DNA of 6,976 bases from Io17-Chloro-G2 sp034428715 (GTDB lineage: Bacteria > Chloroflexota > Dehalococcoidia > Lucifugimonadales > UBA3495): the NCBI GenBank assembly GCA_034428715.1, contig DAOUHE010000233.1, forward strand, positions 1-6,976. Reading direction: 5' to 3'. Position numbers and translations under genes: made by a program. Positions 1 through 6,976 of this stretch are shown piece after piece (within the stretch, counting starts at the first letter, position 1; each line of letters begins with the position of its first letter). The notes beneath the pieces were generated by a model. The model saw nothing but the letters and a program-made list of their open reading frames with translations. It ran no database searches and was not told where the DNA came from.

Positions 1-129
1 ATATAAAACTCGCCAAGCTATGGGGTAATTATAGCCATACCGACGGCCAACGTCTCACAAATGGACAATGGTTTAAAGAATGCCGACGATTTACTCAGAG
101 GGATATTCACCCATATGGGAAATGTGGGT
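1..129. repeat. Left arm of a 129-bp perfect terminal inverted repeat
   Basis: These bases equal the reverse complement of 6848-6976 with no mismatch. Base 130 (A) is the first difference, where the other arm has G. The arm is about 43% GC, lower than the regulator genes inside. It contains the 10-bp palindrome CCCATATGGG at 110-119. Read inward, it holds an ATG at 61 that opens a 27-codon frame ending at TAA 142-144. The same codons form the N-terminus of copy C at the other end, so here they are probably only a by-product of the duplication. Read outward, it shows no domain I recognise. It joins the regulator remnant A in mid-gene. It may be the end of a longer repeated element, a panhandle, or an assembly or amplification artefact. 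Confidence 0.97.
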
Positions 130-740
130 ACACTCGGCCGATAATGTCGCTCACCCCCTCCGGCAGCGCAGATGTCCAAGAATCGGCAGCACCTGCACTT
201 CTTTCTTCAACCAGGCGCACTAATTCGCTCAAGAATAGGGGGTTGCCTTGGGTCCTACGGTGGATTAAGTCCAAACTGGGTTCAGCGAGGCTGACACCGG
301 TGTGAAGCTCAACAAGCCGGGCCGCGTCCTGTTTGCTAAAAGCTCCCAGTTGGACCCGGTGGAAGTTGGGTTCCCGAATGAGAGATCGAAGCGCCTGAGA
401 GAGGGGATGCCGGCGGCCAACCTCATCGTCGCGGTAGGTGCCCAGAAGCATGACCCTTGAGGTGGAAATCCCTCGGCTCACAAACTCCCAAAGCATAAGT
501 GAAGAATGATGGGCCGAGTGAAGGCCCTCCAACACCAGCATCAGCGGTTGGTATTGGGCCGCATTGGTTAAGAAGGTTGGTGATGGGGTCGAATAACCTA
601 AATCGGGCTTGCTCAGGCTCCAGCGTTGGAGACAGCGCCAATCCTGTTAGTTGCTCTCGGATTTCAGGCATGATTTGAGCGATGTCAAAGGCGCCGGATC
701 CCATCTCAGAGCGTAATTCCTCGGTGTCCTTCTCCTGAAT
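130..740 (-). pseudogene. Copy A: truncated, frameshifted remnant of a LAL-type LuxR regulator (ATPase part only)
   Basis: This is a fragment of the ATPase domain of the same family as copies B and C. Recognisable homology starts near 740 with IQEKDTEELRSEMG, which matches VQQTDPEPLRSELG in copy C. It continues through LEPEQARFRLFDPITNLL to about 575. One extra base around 565-570 then shifts the frame, and the protein resumes as TNAAQYQPLMLVLEGLHSAH. The next recognisable parts are TYRDDEVGRRHPLSQAL, TQGNPLFLSELVRL and PEGVSDIIGR, which correspond to YRDVELSRQHPLS, TEGNPFF and PEGVREVIGRR in the paralogues. After GR, at about 135, the gene runs into the left repeat arm. The rest of the ATPase domain, the TPR region and the helix-turn-helix are absent. 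The P-loop region upstream of 740 is also missing. The Walker B acids are changed (LEGLHSAH instead of LDDLHWAD), so even a repaired protein would be unlikely to hydrolyse ATP. Family assignment is by direct comparison with B and C. Confidence 0.85.
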
Positions 741-819
741 ATGGAAGCGCCTCTATGTTTGAAGTTTCCTGTTTTAGGATCTTTGCTCCATGGTGCTGGC
801 TGTTCATTTGAGTGCTCAT
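706..819 (-). CDS. Small 37-codon ORF with a good ribosome binding site, possibly the degraded start of copy A
   Basis: ATG at 819-817 starts a 37-residue frame beginning MSTQMNSQHHGAKILKQ and ending in TGA at 708-706. GAGGAG lies 6 bases upstream, the best Shine-Dalgarno match seen near any start in the window. The 3' end overlaps, in another frame, the first recognisable residues of remnant A (from 740). The simplest reading is that this was the original start of copy A: the P-loop segment was lost and the frame was broken, leaving a short peptide. The peptide resembles no domain I know and has no signal peptide or membrane segment. It could instead be a genuine small gene or leader peptide, but nothing else supports that. 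Confidence 0.3.
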   Translation of the reverse strand: MSTQMNSQHHGAKILKQETSNIEALPYSGEGHRGITL

Positions 820-825
820 TTTCGT

Positions 826-831
826 CTCCTC
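826..831 (-). promoter_or_regulatory. Shine-Dalgarno site GAGGAG for the 819 start
   Basis: The minus strand reads TTGAGGAGACGAAAATG, giving GAGGAG with a 6-base spacer to the ATG at 819. It indicates that translation once started, or still starts, here. Confidence 0.45.
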
Positions 832-1084
832 AATTTCTATCGTGCTCTGTCGTTGTGTCGGTGATTCGATGTGCACTCATAGTAGGTCGCGGCCAGGGAG
901 AGCCGCATCGACTGAAAAGCACAAATCCAAAAAAGGAAAAATCGTTGTTGAAACCGCGCCGATGTGCAGAAGTGTGTAGTGGGTGGCGCCGCTTAGGACG
1001 GATGTGTGTAGGAAGCTATGTGGGTGGAGCTTGGAATTGGGCAGTTGGGGACGGCGTCGAGGGTTTTAGGCGAGGCTTGGTGGT

Positions 1085-1107
1085 CCTGACCCCTAGAAGA
1101 TGTCAGG
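1085..1107 (-). terminator. Weak hairpin just after the end of copy B
   Basis: CCTGAC at 1085-1090 pairs with GTCAGG at 1102-1107, a 6-bp perfect stem with an 11-base loop. It lies 2 bases beyond the TAA of copy B. No T-run follows it on the minus strand, so it is not a standard intrinsic terminator. It may reduce read-through or may be chance. Confidence 0.2.
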
Positions 1108-1109
1108 GT

Positions 1110-4086
1110 TTATAGATCGGTGGTTCGGTTTTCGTCCAGCGCCAGCATTGCCTCTCGCAGGGCATACCGGGTGGCTTCGGCACGGTTGGCGGCGCCGATC
1201 TTTTCGTAGATGTTGCCCACGTGCCGCCGGCGATGAGGCGCAGTACTTCGACCTCCCGGCGGGACAGGCCATCGGGGTAGGCCGAGGACGTCTCTGGCAG
1301 GATGTGGACACGTTCCAGCCGTTGGCTTACGCGCTCCATCAAGGGGCGCATACCCAGATCGGTGGAAATTGACAGTGACTCTTCCAACAGAGCCGAGGCT
1401 TTGGCCGAATGTAGGGGCCCACGGCCGTGCGCCCCTGTCAGCAACATGTCGGCGTAGTCGTAGCAGGTCCAGGCCAACTCGGGCCGGTAGCCCGCCGAGT
1501 GGCAGAAAGCCGTGGCGTCTTCAAAATGGGTTTTGGCTTGGTCTGTGTCGCCAATGGTGTGAGCCAGACGGCCTAGCACGCGATCAATGACCGCATGTGC
1601 CAAAGAAGCAGAAATACGAATACATTGTTGGCTACGCAGCGGCTCAATCGCGGCATATTGTTCCCGTGCGATACTCCGGTCGCTTTTCTGCGAGGCAAGC
1701 AAGGCAAGGCTAACTCTGGCGTTCAAAACCACGGTCGGCGTGGCCAAAGGAGACGAGATAATGGTCTCCGCGATTTTCTGGGCGATCTCCAGGTATTTTG
1801 TTGATGCCGTAATCTCGGCGACCAACGACAGCGCCGCGGCGGTTAATCCAAACCCAGGGGTTGGTTGCTCGGCGTTCACGTGGGTGAGCTCAAGGAGTTG
1901 TTTCGCAAAGGTCGCTCCCGCCTCATACTCCCCCGACTGGTATTCTAATACCACTCTTGTAGGGAGTAGGCGATAGTCCGTACTAAATATTGATAACCCG
2001 CGATCACTAAATAACCTTGCGGCCTGTCATTCTCCCCGGAGCGAGGATGCAGTTTCACTCCGCCAAAGCGCAGAAACCAGCCAATAGCGGTCACCCAACC
2101 TCTCTGCCGCATCTAGCAAATCCCCCAGGTTCCGTTCCTCGTCTTCCAAATCACCGATAGCCCGCATCGCGCAAGCCGCCCAAAATCGAGCCGGCACTTC
2201 CGTGGTGAGTTCTCCAGATTGAGTGGCCAGCTCAGTTGCCTTTCTACTCTTCTCGAGTGCCTCCACTTGACGAAGATGGAACACGTCAACATTGGCGCCC
2301 AAGTTCAGTGTTCTCATCTCCAAGGAGGTGTCTCCTTCCCTTCTGGCGATAGTCAGTGCAAGCCCAAAGGCATCTGCTGCGCCTTGGTAATCCCCTTGTT
2401 CCATTCCTAGAACACGCCCATACCGGGACAAAAGGCGGCCCGCTTCATGGGAATCAGATCGGACCATCTCCAGTGCCTTTTCGATCATCGGTCCCATCCC
2501 ACTTGGTCGGCCAAATCCCATCCCGGCTAATGGATGTTCCGCAACATCGACCGCCCGGTCAACTTCCCGGTTTTCGGCGTAGTAACTAAACGCCCTACCT
2601 AGAAACGCTACCGCCTGACCCAGTTCTTGGCGAAGAAGTGTGGCAGCTTGGGCCCGGCCCAGACCGAACAGCAGGTCTGCAGCCTCTTCATCGGACGGCG
2701 CCTCCGTTCCGGACAGGGGAATGTCCCGCGCGCCTAAGCCCCTTTCAAAATGTGCGAGTGCATCTTCGTGGGCGTAGGCAGCCAGCGCCCGCTCCCCCGC
2801 CAGCAGCGAGTAATGGACCAGCTTGGCAGCGCCGAGAACCAATTCAGCCTCGGCGAAGTGATGGTCCAATTTCGCGGAATGGGTCTCCGCGCTATCTCCG
2901 TATAGTCCTTCCAACAATTCAGCGATGCGGGCATGCAGCCTCGCCCTGCGCGTGGTGGACAGCTCCTGGGCTAGGGTCTCCTGAATCAGTGCGTGGGTGA
3001 ACTGGTACAGTCCCGACGTACCTGGTGGCTCTTCGATAACGCGGGCGGCAAGGGCCTCCTCAAGGGCTTCCAGCACTTGGTCTTCCGTGCCATCCTCACT
3101 CAAACCGATGAGTACTTTGAAATCGAACTCCCGGCCGATCAATGATGCGGTGGTCAACGCGTGATTACATTGCTCCGACAGCCGGTTGAGACGCTGGCCG
3201 ATCACCTCCCTGACGCCCTCGGGCACCCGGATGTCTAGTGATCCAGAGGCGCCCGCCGACTCCAGTTGATGCCGTTCTGCCAGCAACCTGATAACCTCGG
3301 TCAGGAAGAATGGGTTCCCCTCGGTGTGGGCATAAAGGGTCTCGGACATCTCCTGGGAAAACTGGATGCCGGCGATGGCATCGACGAACGGACCAGTATC
3401 TTTTGGGTCCAACCCTCGCAGGGGGTGGCGCTGGTAGACCGCTTCCCGTGAGAGCTGAGCCAACGTCTGCGACAGCGGGTGTTGGCGAGAAAGCTCTACG
3501 TCACGATAGGCCCCCACCACCAGCGAACGGCTTCCACTCAGTTCTCTGGCTAAGAACTCCAGCAAAAGGAGGGAGGCCTGGTCGGCCCAGTGGAGGTCGT
3601 CCAGCACGAGCATCAAAGGCTGGGACCGGGAGGCGTTTTTCAAAAAATTGGTGATGGAGTCGAATAACTGGAAGCGGGCCGCCGCAGGCTCCAGGGAGGG
3701 CTGCGGCCTGAGGTCCGTTATCTTGCTATGTATTTCGGGAACGATATTGGCGATATCGGCAGCGCCGGTGCCTAACTCCGACTGAAGCTGCCCGGCGTCG
3801 CATTGCTGAACGTAGGAGCGAATGGTCTGAACCCAGGGCCAATAGGGCGGCGCGCCTTCGTCCTCGTAGCACCGCCCCCAGAGAACCTGGGAGCCGCGAG
3901 CCGCGGCATGTAAAGCGAGTTCTTGAGCGGTGCGGGTTTTAGCATGGCCAGTCTTCCCTGGCCGGGCAACGCATCGTCGAGGGCAGCCGTCAGTTCGGCC
4001 ATCTCGCGCTGGCGGCCGATAAAGACGCCACCGGAGCCCCGCCCACCGGACGGCGACTGGTTTGGTTGGGATTCGCTGTCAACCAT
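1110..4086 (-). pseudogene. Copy B: nearly full-length LAL-type LuxR regulator with three inactivating lesions
   Basis: The family uses an N-terminal ATPase to control a C-terminal DNA-binding domain. The ATG at 4086 is 14 bases after the stop of copy C, with AGGG about 10 bases upstream, which suggests co-transcription with C. Visible in order: a Ser/Gly-rich leader, FIGRQREMAEL (about residues 22-32), KTRTAQELAL, CYEDEGAPPYWPWVQ, Walker B LMLVLDDLHWAD, GAYRDVELSRQHPLS, TEGNPFFLTEV, PEGVREVIGQR, FTHALIQETL, then a long TPR-like helical region and the start of a LuxR domain (GLSRREVEVLRLIAGG). Three lesions break it. About 22 bp carrying the Walker A core are missing at 3940/3941. An in-frame TGA lies at 2029-2027, where copy C has Trp (GDWQTAR). 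About 58 bp are missing at 1223/1224, removing most of the helix-turn-helix. After the last deletion the family frame resumes as RHVGNIYEKIGAANRAEA and ends at TAA 1112-1110. Repairing both deletions and reading through TGA gives about 1,018 residues, close to copy C plus a normal N-terminus. Confidence 0.9.
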
Positions 4087-4100
4087 ATTAACCGGACCCT
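4087..4100 (-). promoter_or_regulatory. 14-base gap between C and B with a weak ribosome binding site
   Basis: Read on the minus strand, the TAA of copy C runs straight into AGGG, followed 10 bases later by the ATG of copy B. There is no room for a separate promoter or terminator, so C and B were probably one transcript. The Shine-Dalgarno match is short and its spacing is somewhat long. Confidence 0.4.
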
Positions 4101-6916
4101 TTACTGGGAAAGCCCGTGTTGGGCCGCATATGATGCTGCCTCCACCCGGTTGGCGACGCCGATCTTCTCGTAGATGTTGGCCACGTGCCTTCGGGCCGTG
4201 CCTTCGGCAATGACCAGCCCTTCGGCGATTTCTAAATTCGTCTTGCCCGAGGCGATGAGTCGCAGCACTTCGACCTCTCGGTGGGACAGTCCGTCGGGGT
4301 AGGCCGGGGGCGTTTCTGGTAGTGCTTGAACCTGCTCTATCCGTTGGTTTACCCGTTCCACAAGCGGGCGCATCCCCAGATCGGTGGCGATTGAAAGGGA
4401 CTCGTCCAGCAGGGCCAAGGCTTTGGCACTATCGCCGCCGCCCGTTCGTCCGGAGCCCGTCGCATGACCGTGTGCCCTTGCCATTAGCATGTTGGCGTAG
4501 TCGCAGCAACTCCAGGCAAGCTCCGGTCGGTAGCCCGCCCGGCGGCAGAAGACCACAGCTTCCTCAAAATGCACGGCCGCCTGGTCCAGGTCGCCCATGG
4601 TATGGGTAAGTAGCCCCAACATCCGGTCGCCAGACGTCCACCAGATACCCGGCGCCAGCATGGTCCCCCGGTATGGTTTCAACGCGGAGTACTGATCGGC
4701 GGCGGCGGCGGCATCTCCCCGCTCCACGGCGATCAACCCAAGACTTATGTTGGCTGCATAAGTACAAAAAGGAGTAGCGGACGATGACGAAAGAACAGCT
4801 TCAGCGGTCGCCTTGGCGGTGTCTAGGCTCTCGGAGACTCCTGTTATGCGGGCAACAGTAGTCAAAACTATTGAGGCGCGCCGCGGGCTGGTTCGATGGT
4901 CGGTGAGTCCGACGACCTCCTGGTCTCGTCCCAGGTACCATTCACCACGTTCAAAGTCACCAATTTGATACTCCAACAATGTCCGCACAGGGAAGGCGCT
5001 TTGGGGGGCCAAAGCCAGTCCGCGGTCGCTGAACTGCCGGGCGGTCTGCCAATCACCCCAGGCGCTAAAGAGATTACAAAGGTTGACCAGGGTACGTGCC
5101 AAAAGGGACCGGTCGTGCAGCCGCTCTGCCGCGGCCATCGCAGCCATTGCGTGCCGCCGGGCTCCCTCACTGTCCTGGCCCAACGCTCCCAAAGAGAACC
5201 AAACCCAATGGTGAGCAAGACTTTCAGCCAAGGGGTTATCGACCTTGCCGGTCAGCTCGACCGCCTGCATACCCTTTTCCAGACACTGATTCCAACGGAG
5301 GTAGGTTCCGGCGCCCTCGGCGGCGTGGGCCAAGGTCTTCAACTCTAGGGAGGTGTCTCCTTCGCGTTGGGCGATGTCCAGGGCTCGGCTCCAGGCTTCC
5401 TCGGCGCCACGGTAGTCGCCACGGAGCGCGCTCAAGATCCGCCCATGCCAGGGCAGCAAACGCCCGGCTTCGTAAGAATCGGGAGGAACTATATCCAAAG
5501 CGCGGTCAAGCAGCGGCGCCACGTTGCCAGGAACTGCAATGTCAATTGGGTGATCCGCTATGTCCACTATCCGGGAAAAGTTTCCCGCCTCGGCGTAGTA
5601 GTCGAAAGACCGGCCCATGGTGGCCCACCCTTCGTCCACACGAAGCATGGCCAGCTGGGCGCGGCCCAGGCCGTACAGGAGTTCGGCGGTTTCGAAATCC
5701 GAAGCCGATTCCGCACTGGTCAACGGGACACCCTTGGCGTCCAGCGCACGTTGAAAGTGAACTTCGGACTCTTCCCAAGCGTAGTTAGCAAACGATTTCT
5801 CTCCTGCCAGCATTGAATAGCGCACCACATTCCTTGGACCAAGGACCAGTTGGGCCTCGGCGAAGTGGTGGGCCAGCTCGGCGGCGTGAGCCACAGCGCT
5901 ATCTCTGTAGATCGTCTCTAACACTTGAGCTATCCGGGCGTGCAACCGCACCTTGCGGCTAGGGGTCATCTCTTCGGAGAGGGTCTGTTGGATCAAGGCG
6001 TGGGTGAACCGATAGGCTTCGAGCCGGCCGGGCAGTGCTTCGATCAGATGGGATCCGGCTGCTTCATCTATGACAGCCAGCAATTGGTCTTCGGTGATCC
6101 CGTCGCCCAACCCAAAGAGCACCTGGAAATCAAACTCTCTGCCGATGATAGAAGCGGTGGTCAGCGCCTGATTGCACTGCTCAGACAGCCGGTTGAGACG
6201 ACGGCCGATTACCTCCCGGACCCCCCCTCGGGTATTCTCAGCCCTTCGGCTGTGCCGATGCCATTTGAGGTGAGGTCCCCGCTTTCCGACAGCAAGCTGA
6301 TGACTTCGGACATGAAAAACGGGTTGCCCTCAGTGTGGGAGAAAATGTTCTCAACCAGCCCCGTGGTGGGCGCGATGCCGGTACTCGCTTCGATGAATTG
6401 CGCTGTGTCGTCCTGGCCCAACCCTCGCAGGACAACCCGCTGGAATCCGCCGCCGCCCCCTCCACCAGTAGTTCGGGATAGCTGGGCCAGGGTCTCGGAG
6501 AGAGGGTGTTGGCGGGACAGCTCCACGTCCCGGTAGCACCCAACCACCAACAGGTGCGCCGGCTGGGTTTGAGCCAACTCTCGGGCAAGGAACTCCAACA
6601 GCAGTAGGGAGGATAGGTCGGCCCAGTGGAGGTCGTCCAGCACCAGCATCAGCGGTTGAGACCGGGCGGCGTTCTTCAGAAAGGTGGTGATGGAGTCGAA
6701 GAGCCGGAAACGGGCCTGCTCCGGCTCCAGTTCGGGCGGCATCCCCAGGCCGGGGATTTTGGCCCGTATCTCTGGGACGACTTCGGCGATTTCAGCGGCG
6801 CCGGGACCCAGCTCAGAGCGCAGCGGCTCCGGGTCTGTTTGCTGTACACCCACATTTCCCATATGGGTGAATATCCCTCTGAGTAAATCGTCGGCATTCT
6901 TTAAACCATTGTCCAT
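4101..6916 (-). pseudogene. Copy C: LAL-type LuxR regulator with intact HTH, replaced N-terminus and a G7 frameshift
   Basis: This is an ATPase/TPR/LuxR-type transcriptional regulator, the best preserved of the three. The first 23 codons (6916-6848) come from the terminal repeat. Family homology begins at VQQTDPEPLRSELG, so the P-loop region seen in copy B is absent. The first frame shows Walker B LMLVLDDLHWAD (residues 89-100, acids D94 and D95), VVGCYRDVELSRQHPLS, seven consecutive Gly (151-157) and HTEGNPFFMSEV. It stops at TAA 6211-6209, just after a run of seven G. The second frame continues as GVREVIGRRLNRLSEQCNQ, then ASIIGREFDFQ, FTHALIQQTLSEEM, a long TPR-like helical stretch, and an intact LuxR/GerE domain over about the last 63 residues (LSHREVEVLRLIASGKTNLE ... 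GTARRHVANIYEKIGVANR). The stop is TAA 4103-4101. Removing two G gives one 937-residue protein. The GTG at 6122 lies inside the conserved IIGREFDFQVLFGL stretch and is not a true start. No Shine-Dalgarno site precedes ATG 6916, so that start is doubtful. It could be a working gene if the G7 run is a sequencing error or a slippage site. Confidence 0.88.
6221..6227 (-). other. Seven-G run where copy C changes frame
   Basis: The minus strand reads CCC GAG GGG GGG TCC GGG AGG TAA in the upstream frame, so translation stops after IPEGGSGR. The expected PEGVREV, as in copy B, needs five G after GA. A -1 shift on G_GGG_GGG would give PEGGVREV and continue to the end of the gene. The tract is therefore a slippage-prone point: an indel mutation, a phase-variable tract, a recoding site, or a read error. 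Confidence 0.8.
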
Positions 6917-6976
6917 TTGTGAGACGTTGGCCGTCGGTATGGCTATAATTACCCCATAGCTTGGCGAGTTTTATAT
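6848..6976. repeat. Right arm of the 129-bp perfect terminal inverted repeat
   Basis: This is the reverse complement of 1-129, and the match ends exactly at 6848 on the interior side. It carries the same palindrome (CCCATATGGG, 6858-6867). It supplies the first 23 codons of copy C in frame, beginning MDNGLKNADDLLRG. It replaces the P-loop region that copy B has at the equivalent place. Read outward it contains an open 36-codon stretch ending in TAG near 6957-6959, which I do not recognise. The window ends inside or at the end of this repeat, so its full length is unknown. Confidence 0.97.

Larger units (their letters stand above)
820..1109. other. 290-bp intergenic region between copies B and A
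   Basis: No gene is supported on either strand. A 124-codon plus-strand frame crosses the region (741-1115), but it has no recognisable domain and overlaps both the copy A remnant and the stop of B. Read on the minus strand, the region should contain the promoter for copy A. It has a T-rich patch (about 927-940 on the plus strand as A-rich sequence), but I cannot pick a convincing -35/-10 pair. It ends in the ribosome binding site at 826-831. Confidence 0.5.

Noticed and set aside
110..119. CCCATATGGG palindrome in the repeat arms as an operator
   Set aside because: A 10-bp palindrome is short, occurs only within the duplicated arm, and has no associated promoter.
61..144. 27-codon plus-strand ORF beginning in the left repeat arm
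   Set aside because: It has no Shine-Dalgarno site, its first 23 codons duplicate the copy C leader, and it stops four codons after leaving the repeat.
741..1115. 124-codon plus-strand frame in the B/A intergenic region
   Set aside because: It has no clear ribosome binding site and no recognisable domain, and it overlaps the relic start of copy A and the stop of B.
2027..2029. TGA read as tryptophan (alternative genetic code)
   Set aside because: Only one such TGA occurs in a conserved Trp position. Copy C uses TGG for Trp and has no in-frame TGA, so a nonsense mutation is simpler.
5096..6536. Long plus-strand open frames (230 codons at 5096-5788 and 203 codons at 5925-6536)
   Set aside because: They lie antisense to copy C, which has clear domain homology and matches B along its length. 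Their translations are Arg/Pro-rich or low complexity with no recognisable domain.
6944..6949. TATAAT in the right repeat arm (and its mirror at 28-33), pointing outward, as a promoter
   Set aside because: No acceptable -35 hexamer sits 16-18 bases upstream. The nearest candidates give spacers of about 11 or 21 bases.
1..6976. The whole window as an autonomous transposon
   Set aside because: It has terminal inverted repeats but no transposase, recombinase or replication gene. The interior begins and ends inside truncated regulator genes.

Overview
The window is 6,976 bases of bacterial DNA carrying three tandem, related genes, all on the minus strand. All three belong to the large LuxR-family ATP-binding regulators (LAL/MalT-like: AAA-type ATPase, then TPR-like helical repeats, then a C-terminal LuxR/GerE helix-turn-helix). 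The organism cannot be fixed from sequence alone. A moderately GC-rich genome with tandem LAL regulators would fit a Chloroflexota lineage such as SAR202/Dehalococcoidia, but this is a low-confidence guess.

Layout from right to left, which is the direction of transcription. A 129-bp repeat arm (6848-6976, about 43% GC) runs in frame into copy C (6916-4101). Copy C is complete from the middle of the ATPase domain to an intact helix-turn-helix, but its P-loop part is missing and a run of seven G breaks the frame at 6221-6227. Fourteen bases later comes copy B (4086-1110), which has a normal N-terminus but carries three lesions: a deletion of about 22 bp that removes the Walker A core, an in-frame TGA where copy C has Trp, and a deletion of about 58 bp that removes most of the helix-turn-helix. 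After a 290-bp non-coding gap lies copy A (about 740-130), a frameshifted remnant of the ATPase domain with an eroded Walker B. Copy A is cut off in mid-domain by the left repeat arm (1-129).

The two window ends are perfect 129-bp inverted copies of each other. Each arm joins the interior inside a regulator gene, and neither arm looks like part of the family. The arms may be the same end of a longer repeated element present in two inverted copies, a fold-back/panhandle structure, or an amplification or assembly artefact. The sequence cannot decide between these.

As read, no copy encodes a complete regulator. The region looks like a decaying regulator array: long frames still open, with a few lesions that mostly fall in functional motifs. 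All three copies lack Walker A, each for a different reason. No transposase, RNA gene, CRISPR array or convincing plus-strand gene was seen.
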